A DNA stretch of 64,000 bases. It comes from Schistocephalus solidus (Eukaryota; Platyhelminthes; Cestoda; Diphyllobothriidea; Diphyllobothriidae). The stretch covers positions 1 to 64,000 of the forward strand of contig WEDG01004054.1 of NCBI GenBank assembly GCA_017591395.1, given 5' to 3'. The translations under genes and the position numbers were made by a program. This document shows, one piece after another, positions 21,501-31,729 of the stretch. A model generated the notes under the pieces. The model saw nothing but the letters and a program-made list of their open reading frames with translations, searched no databases and had not been told where the DNA came from. Numbering within the stretch: the stretch's first letter is position 1; the number at the start of each line of letters is the position of its first letter.

Positions 21501-21515
21501 CGCCACAACTCCTAG
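9113..21515 (+). CDS. USP36: Ubiquitin-specific protease, USP36/USP42-like (ten exons)
   Basis: This is a C19-family deubiquitinase that hydrolyses ubiquitin isopeptide bonds. The model joins 9113-9518, 9777-10118, 10651-10821, 11111-11199, 11405-11547, 13684-13888, 14687-14749, 16645-16840, 20461-20763 and 21147-21515. All junctions are GT-AG and phases agree, giving about 761 residues. Residues 1-150 are Ser/Ala-rich. The catalytic domain spans about 154-473: Cys box GLHNAGNTCYLNS with Cys162, QQEDAHEYL, two zinc CxxC pairs (309/312 and 356/359), His box SGHYVAF with His434, and Asp450 in HNDSI. The tail (474-761) is Pro/Ser-rich and ends in a Lys/Arg/His-rich basic stretch, as in nucleolar USP36. 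Exon 9 needs one G fewer in GGGG at 20677-20680 to stay open. Assignment to USP36 rather than USP42 is by domain and tail style only. Confidence 0.88.
9777..10118 (+). CDS. USP36: USP exon 2 (catalytic Cys box)
   Basis: The acceptor ATGCAG at 9771-9776 is the one that restores phase from exon 1. An earlier pyrimidine-rich acceptor at 9723-9724 is out of phase. The exon encodes the Cys box with the nucleophile Cys162 and CxLC-type cysteines further on (FCALCGLF). The donor is CAGAG|GTAAGG, phase 1. Confidence 0.88.
10651..10821 (+). CDS. USP36: USP exon 3 (QQEDAHEYL box)
   Basis: The acceptor is TCTTTTTAG|CG. The exon encodes the conserved Gln-Glu-Asp-Ala-His-Glu box and the RLFGGTTRSE segment that precedes the zinc-binding fingers in USP36-type enzymes. 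It ends in phase 1 at GAG G|GTGCGT. Confidence 0.9.
11111..11199 (+). CDS. USP36: USP exon 4 (first CxxC of the fingers)
   Basis: The acceptor is CGTTTAG. The translation VTCSTCRRTS supplies the first zinc-binding cysteine pair. The donor is TTGCAG|GTAAAT, phase 0. Confidence 0.88.
11405..11547 (+). CDS. USP36: USP exon 5 (second CxxC of the fingers)
   Basis: The acceptor is ATATCAAG. The translation includes GANAYKCEACKQ and then the hydrophobic strand PPVLVIQFNR, corresponding to the LxLKRF strand of the family. The donor is TTCAATAG|GTAAGT, phase 2. The exon was recognised by homology because its frame is not the longest one here. Confidence 0.87.
12440..13565. mobile_element. DNA element with long terminal inverted repeats (foldback-like) in USP intron 5
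   Basis: The left end (GAGTAGGAAGGATTACTTAA at about 12442) is matched in reverse complement at the right end (TTAAGTAATCCTTCCTAATC, to about 13560). Similarity continues inwards for at least 150 bp with diverged matches beyond: CGTCTTTTC, then AAAAGACT followed by CAGCATGCA-like blocks. The interior contains a 13/16-base hairpin (12872-12930) and no transposase. The length is about 1.1 kb. I could not define a target-site duplication. It is probably non-autonomous. Confidence 0.65.
12872..12930. repeat. Hairpin inside the foldback element
   Basis: The left arm ATGCGAGTCCCAG (12872-12884) pairs with CTGGGACGACTCGCAT (12915-12930), allowing a three-base bulge. It contains GATGCGATCGCTGG, which also occurs near 32755-32770. 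Confidence 0.75.
13684..13888 (+). CDS. USP36: USP exon 6 (His box and catalytic Asp)
   Basis: The acceptor AAAATATAG follows a 2.1-kb intron that contains a foldback-like transposon. The exon encodes VDFPATFNVRP, YRLYATLNHEG, the His box with His434, and QWFSHNDSI with Asp450. The donor is AGTATC|GTAAGT, phase 0. Confidence 0.92.
14687..14749 (+). CDS. USP36: USP exon 7 (last strand of catalytic domain)
   Basis: A small exon of 21 codons between TTTTCAG and GTAAGT. It encodes CVLRQSPYLLFYEL, matching the A-Y-x-L-F-Y strand that closes USP catalytic domains. Phase 0 on both sides. Confidence 0.9.
15380..16400 (-). mobile_element. Ty3/Gypsy relic (RNase H and integrase) in USP intron 7
   Basis: Reading the minus strand across frame breaks, 16150-16350 gives a Gypsy RNase H end (RTDHSALQWLQTFHEPEG and a degraded ADALSR-like motif). 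Bases 15470-15860 give integrase (GVDIISPVLQSRRDNR, then VMVDFITKWAEAAP). The catalytic-core continuation TAYHPQGNGQTER appears on the opposite strand at 15411-15450, within a fold-back. No LTRs were identified. Many stops; not functional. Confidence 0.7.
15391..15466. repeat. 23-bp perfect inverted repeat within the Gypsy integrase relic
   Basis: The arms at 15391-15413 and 15444-15466 are exact reverse complements (GAATTAGTGGTCCTTTCAGT...). The 30-base loop codes on the plus strand for the integrase phrase AYHPQGNG, although the surrounding integrase is on the minus strand. Confidence 0.92.
16645..16840 (+). CDS. USP36: USP exon 8 (disordered tail)
   Basis: The acceptor CCTCTCCAG lies after a long pyrimidine tract and gives phase 0, continuing exon 7. 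The next acceptor upstream (16621-16622) is out of phase. The coding sequence is Pro/Ser/Gln-rich and ends at CATG|GTAGGT in phase 1, which fits exon 9. There is no domain. Confidence 0.78.
16841..20460 (+). other. USP intron 8, 3.6 kb
   Basis: No supported exon was found. Short plus-strand frames at 17058-17300, 19307-19516 and 20022-20333 were inspected and lack known domains or a phase requirement, since exons 8 and 9 join in phase without them. A C15 homopolymer lies at 19287-19301. Alternative exons cannot be excluded. Confidence 0.5.
20461..20763 (+). CDS. USP36: USP exon 9 with a one-base frameshift
   Basis: The acceptor is TTAAATTTAG. The exon encodes a Val/Pro/Ala-rich repeat-like run (PKAVPVTTDPKVVPVATVP). 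The incoming frame hits TGA at about 20683. Removing one G from the run at 20677-20680 opens the frame to PLPSPK|GTAAAC at 20763 and leaves phase 0, exactly what exon 10 needs. This is either an assembly error or a true indel. Confidence 0.75.
21147..21515 (+). CDS. USP36: USP exon 10 (basic C-terminus, stop)
   Basis: The acceptor is TTTATTTCAG. The exon encodes a Ser-rich stretch, SIEWIPVTKADL, then a Lys/Arg/His-rich end (HRKHKHKKWKRRRRR) likely to act as a nuclear or nucleolar targeting signal. The stop codon is at 21513-21515. Confidence 0.85.
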   Translation, partial: VSGVSPPSSNHSKGPSPELRLRSRSSSGSSEVSSSGTGESIEWIPVTKADLQGNAVCTASAEVASSSSRKRKHNDQRYSGSFSSTEKQTNFSSHSSTSKHRKHKHKKWKRRRRRSAHERHNS

Positions 21516-21960
21516 TCCCTCTTGATGAACCGTACATGTTGAAAAGGCACTAGGGGGGGGGGTGATGAAGACACCACATCCCATCTCAAACAGCTGTGCG
21601 CGGTTTCCCTACCTAAGCACGTGGTCACTGGTACCTTCCTCGCCCGTGTACGCCCGCCTTCCTCGATCCAGTTCTGCAAAACCGCGCTTTTGTGCAATCT
21701 CTTTTTTCCGACATGCATTTTGTCTAAACAGTCTCGTACTCAACCCCTACCTCCACGCGGTCCACGTTTCGAGTAGATTTGGCTCCCCCCCCCTCGGTGT
21801 CGATAGCCCCGCGCTGTCACATGGAATCCAAGGACAGCCACGGCACCGGAGGGAATCGTGGAGGCGTCCGGACATGTAAATTACGCCAACTCTTGAAGAA
21901 GCCCATCCCCATTTTTTCCCCTAACCATACTGACAATAAAACCTCGCTCAACTATTCATG
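21516..21960 (+). other. Probable 3' UTR of the USP gene
   Basis: This runs from the stop codon to just past the AATAAA at 21935-21940. It contains a G10 run at 21553-21562. Confidence 0.5.
21935..21940 (+). terminator. Candidate polyadenylation signal for USP gene
   Basis: A canonical AATAAA sits about 420 bases after the stop codon, followed by mixed sequence in which cleavage could occur. It is the first canonical signal I noted downstream of the stop. Confidence 0.5.
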
Positions 21961-23789
21961 CCCAGTAACTTTTCAGTGTTAATTAAATGTGGTCCATTGC
22001 GAAACTTTTCTGCTTGGGCGTATCTGGTGGCCACCAGCATAGCTTCGCCAGTGTATGTGGTATGCGTTTTATTTACTTCCGGCGTGGAATCCAATTTCCA
22101 CGCATGTTTTGAGACATACTGATGTCGTTGCGCATTAGAGCTCACGCTAGAATCCCCGCAGACAGTCTCATAGACCAATAATGATGCAGACTGAGTACCG
22201 GCAAGCCAGGGAGATTAGAATGGCCATTTATGGCTTAATCGCCGTGGTCAGCCAGCCTTACCCGACCCCAGGTTTAGATAACCGTGGATCCGAATATGGA
22301 TTGATCATTTAGTGTTGGACCAGTTAACCCGACTGCTTACGATGCAAGGTGTAACGTGGCGAGCATGGCTCGTAGCCTGATCGGCGAATGCCCTTCCACT
22401 GTTCACAGCCGACAGGACAACAGGCTTGTATGCTCACTAAGCACTCAATTATCAATGAACTTGGGTTCGAATTCCAGGTCATCCTAAGCTGGATCTTGTT
22501 ATGGCTGGCGGACGATGACTAAGAGGCTAGGGATGGTCCACCTCGTCTTCGTCGACTTCCCCTTGTGCATCAATGCAGATCTTGATGTGACTGCCTGCGA
22601 TGGTTCTAGATCGAGCCTCGAGGTGGAACGAGACAAGCGTGTTCCGTAACCCGATCTATGATCGCCGGAGATTACAACCCTCGCCTACTCCCACAGCTCA
22701 AGGATTGTTTATATGGCAGGAATCATCAGCCGCGTCAACTGTCTAGGCTAGCCAACTATTGTGCCATGACCGACAAACGTTTAAGAACGCGTATATATTA
22801 GCACGCCGCAGCCTAGAAGCGAAGCATGGTCGTATGCCGCTATCCACAGCCTTAAAGGTGATCACTGATTTGCCTCAAGTGCACAAATATTCGGTTGAGC
22901 CAAAAGCATCTCCACCATAGGTAATATTTTTGATCGCAACCAACAGGACAACGGGTTCATGGCTGAATGGTAGTGTTCACTGAATAGAGGCCCGTGTGCT
23001 GATCACCTAGGTGTAGCTGGCTGGCCGACGGCGACTACTAAGATAGAAATGGCCTTCCTTATCTCTGTCTTCTGCGGCGTTTCTTCCTATACCTTTACTG
23101 GCCGATGAAACCAACTGAGATACACCGTTGCCGTCCAACTTGGTAAGGTTTTATGCAGTTCTGTTTGACCTGATTTCTTTTCCACGCAAGCAGGCGCCGA
23201 TTATAGGAGGATGATTTTCGAAATCTTTCGTAGGGTTTGCCGTAGTCTTGCAAGCTGGGATTGCTCGACACTCCGCGCTAAGTTGCTTAGCCGCCGAGGC
23301 TGATCTATCGATTCCACAGACGTGCGTAGGGAGAAAAATGCAAGAGATCCGGGGCTATAGCAACATCAACCGTCATAGTAAGACATAATACCAACAGCGA
23401 GGTTGATTTATGTAGGGGTTTGCAAGAGACGCATCTTTCATTTCCTGATATTAGCTATTTTGCCGACACAAAGGGAGCTGATAATTGGGAAGACCTACCA
23501 TTCCTCCGCCCTGCACACCGCGAGCCACAACCGAAGTACCACGTCAGGGCCGGGAGTTGGCTCCCACATACGTCACCGACGGAGAACAATCGGCACTTCA
23601 CCGGTGCGGACAGTAACGCGCCCGAATACCGTGGACCGCAAAGCAAACACAAACCTTTGGTTGATGGAGACTTGTTTGCTTACGAATTTATAAAAAAGTC
23701 AGCTCAGGCCGCCATTATCACTCGACAGCGCTGCCATCGGGTTCCTGGAGTTTTATGAACCGGTATTTTGAAATATTTTCCGTAACGAC
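21961..23789. other. No gene recognised
   Basis: There are only short frames with no motif. Two passages (around 22420-22560 and 22940-23050) share phrases such as ACAGGACAAC and a GACGACTAAGA-type block. They may be diverged copies of a short repeat. Confidence 0.4.
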
Positions 23790-24110
23790 AGTTCGACTGT
23801 TGCTTTTGACGATGTCTACCATATGCTCCGCTGCAGGATGGTGCAGGAACGATGACTTGCGCTGGATTTTAATGAGAGTAGACTTGTACTGCACCTAACT
23901 CACTATCTGTTCCACTCTCCCCACTTGGGTCCGGTGTCAAGACAGAGTCAAGAAGACCGGAGATTGGAGAAGGCAATAGGACCGGACTCAGTGGCTGATG
24001 CGACATGAAGGCCTACGTCTAAGACTTGTCACAACGACCCTCTCATACATGGCAGTGGTTATGGGTCCGCCTACATTCAGTGCAACTTGATTGATGCGTA
24101 CATGAGCTAA
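23790..24110 (-). repeat. SINE-like repeat copy
   Basis: It shares GGTGTCAAGACAGAGTCAAG followed by AAGACCGGAGATTGG with 51290-51340, and in reverse complement with about 60205-60250. No coding content. Confidence 0.55.
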
Positions 24111-24249
24111 TATGACAACCATTTTGGTCCAGCATAGGCCGTGTTTCCGGGTCCATCCCACCTTACTACAGGAAGAAACACGAACGAGTTTGGATTGTTT
24201 GGGATTCTGTTCAGTCACTTGCGGCATGAAGCTTTGCGTAATGTCAAGC

Positions 24250-25070
24250 TGGGGTTAGTGTGTCCGACTGAAGACGGTAGTTAAGTCAGAAACAATTATT
24301 TAATACTCATGCTATTAGGTTGAGGGCAAAATTTCTGCATCTTTTTTCAGTGTGAGGTTGGACATTGTCCTGGTGGAACAGAATCCGTTTTCGACTAAAC
24401 TACACCGGGTACTTCTCTTTAAGTTTCCGTAGACTCGGCCCAGTTGATTGGTATTAGAAATCGACGTTGACAGCGCGGCCATTCAGGAAAAATTCAAAGT
24501 GAAGCACACCTTAGAAATTCCATCAAACGCAGATCCTCATTTTCTTGCCGAACCGATCTTGACCCGGGACGGATAGAGGAGTCCGACCTCTTGGAACCTA
24601 TTTCTTTTGTTGATTGGAATTGATCAAGTAAACCCTCTTCTCGTCAGACGTCACAATATGCTTCCGAATTTGATCATTCAGAGGGTTGTGAAATAACTGG
24701 TGGCAAATTTCAACGCGTTGATTGGCTTTTGCTTCAGTTAACCCGTGTGGGTTTTGATGGGGCTTCTTATGGACAAAGCCAAGTTAATGCAAGTGTCTCA
24801 AGACCGTTTTGTGATTGACTCCAAATCACGACTGCTCGATGACATTTCATGTTTAGGAGTGAAAAGCAAGTCTTCACTACCCACTTCCGATGATCGACTG
24901 GAACGAGGTTGGTCTTCCAAATTTACGTCGCCAGAGTTTCAGTAGTATTTTGAACGGCCTCTTCGCCATTGGCCTCACAGATCTCCTTTCCAGCCTCTCT
25001 AGTCGAAGTTCCTCGTTTTCAGCCGTAGCTAAGCACGATTTGAAGCTAATTTTTATTCAAAGACATCTGA
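24250..25070 (-). mobile_element. mariner transposase relic
   Basis: Minus-strand translation across breaks gives diagnostic mariner phrases in order: a helix-turn-helix region with DLEDQPRSSRSSE-like text near 24900-24960, TVLRHLH and KPHQNPHGLTEAKANQR near 24730-24800, IVTSDEKRVYL (first catalytic Asp) near 24640, and ILFHQDNVQPHT (second catalytic Asp box) near 24360-24390. In-frame stops and frameshifts occur throughout, and the region of the third catalytic residue is not convincing. No terminal inverted repeats could be defined. Confidence 0.75.
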
Positions 25071-25239
25071 AATATTGGAAATTTTTTTTTATCTTGAAAC
25101 CAGTTTGCATACAATTATTAACACTTCCTAGTGTAATCATGTACAAAAACATCAAAAGTAGTATAAATGCTGCTAAAAACATCAACATAACTTGTGAATA
25201 TGGACTAAAAATTCAAAAAACGCATAAATAATGTGCATC

Positions 25240-25700
25240 ACAAGTTCTTCAGAACTTTTATCCTCTCCCGCTCACCCATCCTTTACACCTTGTAGCTGTG
25301 TGACCATCTGGAAGGACCCAAGATAGCATCTTCAAGTCCCGTCCCGAATGAGAAGAGAACTTGGACGCTAGTTAGGGGGTATATTGTAGCCTGCACAGAA
25401 AGATTGGAGAACACTTTCGAACAAGCTGTCAGCCGGACGTTTACGGCGTCCCGAGTCAGATCGCGGAAGTCGTCACAGCGCTTTCATTGATAGCATATCT
25501 TAGTCTGCATTTGACCAGGTTGGTCGGTTTGGATAGCTGTGCTTGTCTTTGGTCGCGGCCGCCACAGGTTTACTAAAACGGCGATGTGGAAATTACCATT
25601 CTTGTCTCGTTCTGTCAGTAGCATTCTCGCTAGCCGGGCTTTCATTGGTACGCACGGAAGGCACAATGTTACACCAGGTGCCTGGGGTCGGGTCTCTGCA
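25240..25700. other. No gene recognised
   Basis: A 60-codon minus-strand frame (25484-25666) has no motif. The stretch ends at the 3' tail of the next LINE. Confidence 0.4.
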
Positions 25701-25701
25701 T

Positions 25702-28048
25702 TAGTTCAGTTTTATTAAGGGAAAGATAGGCAAACGCCTTTTAATTCCCTATTGGTTACAAAGTGGCTTAGAAAACATCGATACATAAGGAAAATTGAAA
25801 AGACCTTGTTTTCATAATGACATGGGAAAAAAAAACAAGCAGCCGTCGGCTAGTCGATAAAATAAACTTAAAAGACTACTCACTAATTTTTAGTATTATA
25901 ATTACATGAAATTTACTATAAAGGGGGCTGGATAAGCGTCGAGTTTGCGCTTAAGGATTTCACGGTGTTAGAGGTAGCATTCTCTGAGCGCAGACCGTTC
26001 CACACTGCAACCACTCTGTTACTGAAGAAGTACTTGCATCCATCGATCCTTTGATTTAACCGTGCGCAGTTTTAAAAGGTGACCTCGCATGTTGGTCAGA
26101 GTGAAAAAATCATTGGGAATAAAGCAACAGTCCAGGCCATTCATAATGCGAAGGGTTAGTATGAGATCCCCTCAAAGTTGCCTATAGGAAATGGAAAATA
26201 GGTAGAGTGTTGATAGTCTGGTTTTCATAGGTTAGCGTTCGCAGGCCTTTATTCATTTTTTTCGCCCACCTCTGGACCATCTCTAAGACGGTACTATCCA
26301 AGACAGTCCAAGGACTTCATGCCTGTAAGGCATATTCTAGATGCGGTCGCACGAAGCTTCCAAATATTTTAGAGAAATTGTCTTTGTCAAAGCCCATAAA
26401 GGCGCGCCTGATGAATTGCATTACAGACATGACTGATTTGGTCAGCTTCCTGCAGTTCAATGTTGGCTTGAGTGACGATGTAATCCACACAATAAAGTCC
26501 TTCTGACTGTCAGCTGGTTGCAATGGTGTACCATTTAGAAAGTAAATCCTCGGATAGGAGGCTATACAGCGGCTACTTTAAAGAAAATTGCACATGCTAA
26601 CATTGAACGGCATAAGCCAGCGCTTTGAACAGTCCTCGATCCTGTTCAAGCTCAGTTGTAGATGGCCTTCATCTGCCGTATTGTCGACAGCATTCCATAG
26701 TTTTATGTCGTCAGCAAACAGGAGGACATCAGAGTCAAGGTCCCTAACCCAATCATTTATGAAAAGAAGAAATAATGTGGGGTCCAAAACTGAACCCTGT
26801 GGGACACCCCTTACCTCGGTTACTTCTGAGGATTGCTGGCGTCTGGCATGTACTCGTTGGGACCGTCCAGTCAAAAAGTTCTGGATCCACACAAGAAGGC
26901 CTCCACGAACTCCTATGCTGCGCAGTTTATGCAGGAGATGCTGGTGATGAACGCTGTCAAAGGCCTTTTGGGAGTCGATGTAGATGGTATGCACAATTTT
27001 GCCTTCGTCGCGTGCTTTGGTTCAGCGTTCAAGTGAGAAGAACAGTTTCGTAAGACAAGACCTACCACTGTAAAAGCCGTGTCCAGCATCGGGTAGGAGG
27101 TGGTTCTGCTCGAGGAACTGCATCAACGCTTTCTTGATCATTTTCTCTAGGATGTTGCAACAACTTGAGGTAAGGCTCAATGGTCTCTAGTTATTCGCAG
27201 ACGCTTGGCTTCCATTCTTGAATGGCGGAGTGATGGTTGCGGTCTTCCAATCGGAGGGTAGACACCCAATAGTAAACTACGCCTGGAAGAGTAAGATTAG
27301 CGGTTTGTCCATTTCGGAAGCTAGCTCCTTAAAGAGCTTGACCGGTATTTCATCTGGGCCTAGAGAGGTCAACTCTTTCAGGTTTAGCAACTCTTGCTGA
27401 ATTATTTATTTGGTGTAGCGGACTGTTTCCATAGTGGACATTAACTCGTCTTCACAATTGGGTGGGAAAAATTCAAGTTTTGTTGTCACGACGGACTGGA
27501 AGAACTGAGAAAGATGTTCAGCCTTAGCCTTGCCCTCTGAGATTTCCGCGCCCTCGAAAGCCCGCAATAATGGGATTGGATCCTTGCTCCGCGTGCTCTG
27601 CCTTACGTCACTGTAAAGGACTTCGGGATTAACCGTGGTACGGTTCAACAGGTCATTTTCGAATACCCGTCGATCTCTGGTGATAAGAATTTGACCCGGT
27701 TTTTCTGTAACTTTTAACTATTGAGAGATTCCAACGTCCTATCAATGAGGAATCTTTTTCGAAGTTTTCTCTTTGTGTTAACTTACTTCTTCACCGATGG
27801 ATTCAACCGTTGAGGTCTGTTCGGTAGTCTTCTTCGCATGATTGTGCAATGATTGGAGATAACGTTGTGGATGATCTCTTTGAATTAGCCCCAAAACTCG
27901 TTGATATCGCCGAAGAGTATGGATTGCCGGTCAATAGGGCACAGCTGATTATTGATCTGTTAGAAATTACCAAGCCAAATATTTGACCTGAGATCAAGTG
28001 GTTTAACAGACAAAGAGGATAAGGTTTATTCCCGCATGGTCACTATGA
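25702..28048 (-). mobile_element. CR1-like LINE 'F'
   Basis: The minus-strand element starts, 5'-truncated, within the endonuclease/linker junction (about 27800-28040, FGDINEFWG then RRLPNRPQRLNPSVKK). It continues through the pre-RT linker (27406-27648) into the reverse transcriptase and ends with the family tail at 25702-25750 (ACTGAACTAA end). Its 5' end directly abuts copy 2 of the ~700-bp repeat. Confidence 0.8.
26317..27330 (-). pseudogene. Reverse transcriptase of LINE F
   Basis: From about 27330 the minus strand reads DEIPVKLFKELA, SDWKTATI, RPLSLTSSCCNILEKM and GFYSGRSCLTKL in several frames. At 26578-26994 a 138-codon open frame carries DSQKAFDSV (motif A), RGVPQGSVLDP (motif B) and FADDIKLW (intact FADD). 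The next frame, 26317-26523, gives KIFGSFVRPHLEYALQA. Frameshifts near 27000 and 26560 and several stops disrupt it. Confidence 0.82.
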
Positions 28049-28050
28049 CC

Positions 28051-28727
28051 TAATGGGTCCATGTTGCCAAGAGAATTGGCTAAAAAAACGAAACAGTTCA
28101 TCTGCTGGCCCGCACGAACTCTCGTCGAAAATATAACGTGTTGGGTAAGAAGTAAATTGCCAGTTGTACGCAGAAGCTGGTGGTTGAATACTGTCTCAGA
28201 GCAGTCGCTGGAGGCAGACTTCGAGCCAATATTAGGTGCTTTTATGTGTTCACACGTCTAGGAAATTGTCCATACAGTTAATTTTTTTGTAAAGGAGTTA
28301 CTATTTCCGTTACATACCTTTTTCTGTTGTTAACTAATTTAAAAGTTTGAAATAAATACACTTCTGTGTGACCCTGAGAGGTAAACGAGAAGGGTGCACG
28401 CCTAAAGCATACATTTGAATTGGAACACACGTTAAATTCATGGTACACAGAATGCCTACCGACCAATATGCACGACTTTTGTCACTGTACCGCCTACGTA
28501 TTTTGATTCAGTTAAGTGTTGTAGGGCATTTGCTGACAATGCATATTGAAGTGACGGTCGAACTATTTGACATTTTTTGGGTTTATCTCATCAAGCCGCT
28601 TGGAGATGCAATACTAACAGATCGGAGCACTCGGATTACGATTACTTATTGCACTGTTCTAGGGTTCCCTACATCCAGAGAATGGAACTCCCTTTATGAA
28701 GCTACCTGCACAAGCACGTATATAGAC
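28051..28727 (+). repeat. ~700-bp dispersed repeat, copy 2
   Basis: Direct-orientation match to 7364-8062, including the opening TAATGGGTCCATGTTGCC, TGAAGTGACGGTCGAACTAT and the closing GAAGCTACCTGCAC. Differences are substitutions and small indels, such as a missing segment near the poly-C stretch of copy 1. Flanking sequences beyond both ends are unrelated. Confidence 0.85.
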
Positions 28728-31127
28728 AACGAAAGGTTTTCCTTGATCTTGCTGTCACAGGTGAGGGCATTTTCGCATTGCAAACCGTCTGATTTTTCCA
28801 TCTGAGCCAATTAGCGCCTGCCTGTGCGCGTCTTGGGTGTCTGCACTCAGGCGCGTGGCTCTGTGGAATTTCCTGTCCCAGTGACACATAAATTGGCGCC
28901 GGCTTGCCGCTCCGAGGGGGTAGTTATTCTGGGAACGAGTAAGAAAACCGATCGTCCATCGGCCGACAGATGGGTCATGAATGACCGCGCCCGTGGCGCA
29001 CCTCCGCTAACAGTTGTTTGGAAGTTTCGTTGCACTGGTTGCCCTTCAACCAAACCTGTCCTTGAAAAGGACAGCGGTTGCTAATCCTCCACAGGATGCC
29101 GCCGTAGCGCAGCCACTGTCGATTTATGGAAGAGGAGGAGGAGGATGGTCTTACCAAGTGAAATGTTGCTCTTATGTATACATTAAGTGCAGGTATACAA
29201 AAGAGTTTTGTTTTAGCATGCTAACTCCCGCCTGTAATCTTAGACTCAACTCAAATAAAACTGTGAAGGGATTAATTTTGTGCCCCCCCCACTCTGCCGG
29301 CGCAAGGTCCCCTGTATTACGTGGGGGGCATATCAGCAATTCTTACTAAACTGCCCCCGTGGTCAATTTCTTCCTCCTCATTGGACAGGCGTAAATAGCC
29401 TGTGGACATGAATAGTTTACATTGGTGTACAAGTGATAATAACATCACCTACTTCCGGCACAAGATAGAGGTCAGTGCACTTTTAACTAGCTTCAGCTGT
29501 TTCCCTGGGCCGCAAATGATGTTTAGGGTTGCCGGGTTTGTCCTTAAAATTGTGGTCCAAGGTACTTTGCAGCTTAGCGGAAAGTCCCTTGACTTCCAGC
29601 ATTTATCCCAAAGGTTCAAATAGATCTTCGTTCGTAATTTCGTTCTATGTTCTATTTAGTTTTTCAAGCTATTGACAAACTCGGCGTGCTTATCCACAAA
29701 ATAACCGGTGCCCTCATCGAAGTCTCCGTGATACTAAAAACAACAAAATAAGTATAATAATCACTAGCGCAGCAACTATCACCATCGTCAATAATTTTTG
29801 AAGTTATCTACAGCGCAATCATCGTTGGAGTAAGGAAAAATGGGAGTTTTTCGGCCACTGGAACAGCGTGTTCTTTCTTCAACGTGGCTCCCTTTGCAGC
29901 CGATGAGAGGCCCTCTTTCTTACTCCACAGCAGATTTGCAGGAGTCCGACGAAGCCAATGCATGACTGTGACGTGCTGTTATAGAGAAGTGGGTTAGAAA
30001 TGTGTTGGGGATACTGATTGTTGTCATCCATGTGCGTGATTGAAACGTACAGTTGAATTAAGTTCAGGTAGCGGTCGTTTCGTAGAGGATGTTGATACTT
30101 TGAGAACGGCAGGTGGATTTTCCACACTCTCGCTGCGATGACTATAAGAGTGTCATACATTGCCATGTAGTAGCCCGACTCCATGTGCAAAACAGAATTT
30201 TCAATCTCAATTCGCCCTTGTTTTCCCGAAAACAATGCGATTTCTGATATCTGCATTTACCTGAAATTCTTATGAACGAAAAGCTAAATTTTCTGATCAG
30301 TGAAGGGATATAGTGATGGTGATATCAGGCTTGCTCAAAAGCTACCATAATCTCTCATCTCTTACTCACAACGAAAGGGTAGCTTCTGTAAGTAAAATGA
30401 AAGCATTCTCCCGAATTGACAGCCTCATCAAGATCGGATCTGTTTCAGGGTTGCAGTGACGATAATAAGGCCAGTTAATTCAAAGATCCGAGTACCATCA
30501 ACTGGGGGCCATTTAGCTACAAAGGCCCAGGTCTCCCTGTATTATCAGTCGGTGTTGAGGAGCATGATCTGGCGGGTAATTTCCGAGGAGTGTGGACTGC
30601 CAGAGGCGAGTTGGGGCTTAGTGGATGACAAAACTCAGCAACCCGTATACGCGTGCACCGCATGACCTGTTTCACGTAAAATGGAACATACGTTTACATG
30701 CGTGTAAGAATACCACAGGGAACACATTGAGAAGGAGCCATTGAGCTCGGCTCTCTGTCCTAAGAGGGCTGAGTTGCATAGTCAGTTGGCAACTTTCCAG
30801 ACAGCAAGTTTGAACACGTCGTCAGAGATTAGAGCACGCCAGATTGTTTATAGTTGGAAATGCGTTAAAATGCCCTTGGCGTGGACTCCTTAGAGTTGAC
30901 TTCCTCCGCATTTCCATCCTATGCACCAGTCCGCCCTCCCCGAGCCATTGGGTAATTGGATTGAGCCTAACTGACTGGCGCGGAAGAAAGTTTGCGCATT
31001 GACGCGCCACCACACACTCCATGTGTGGCAGTTACTAAGGGTTGCGCGAAATCCGTACAGCTTTGTTAACGTGTGCCCTGCCCCGAGTTGATGCCTTTTT
31101 GTTGCAGTGCATCTCCAGGGCGTATAC
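28728..31127. other. No gene recognised
   Basis: The largest frame is 125 codons on the minus strand (29879-30256), with no domain I recognise. A short GGA-rich run lies near 29131-29145. No splice pattern or homology supports a gene here. Confidence 0.4.
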
Positions 31128-31151
31128 TACCACCACCACCACCACCACCAA
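31128..31151. repeat. (ACC)n microsatellite
   Basis: About eight ACC units. Similar short trinucleotide runs recur across the window. Confidence 0.9.
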
Positions 31152-31729
31152 CAACAGACACCTTTACCCGCGCGCTGACGACCTCTCCCGAACATGCACA
31201 ACGGTGTGCCTGTCGCAATTGCGAAGATTGCACAAAGCATTGGAAATAGCCTGGCACAGACCGATGGGCCAAAATCGGCTAGAGGCAACAGTTTCGGAGA
31301 TTATATTTTAAAGGTTTGTATAAAACACAGCCGAGAAGTTACCACTTTGGTGGTATATTGAGAACACTCACAACCAGAAAGCGTCAACTGAAATATCACA
31401 GACACCGGAATTCGAGGAACTCCATAATCTCCAACAACCACACGTTAGTTTTATTGAAGAAAATTTCTCCTGATACGTAATAAATGGTGTGGTGATGTTT
31501 GCTATCTGCTATTTCTGTGTAAATTAATTTTTTTTCACTGAAAAACCTAGCATACAGTAGATTGCCTAACTCATTAAATGTCTATATCAGAATTTGAGGT
31601 AGTAGCAGGGCAGGCATTTTAAGGTGTTAGTTCTGTTTGTTGCGCTAAATTGATGAACAATAAGCTGTTTAGTAATAAATAGATCACTTCCGATCAGTTT
31701 ATTCATGGGTAAATGGGGCGAAATTCGAC

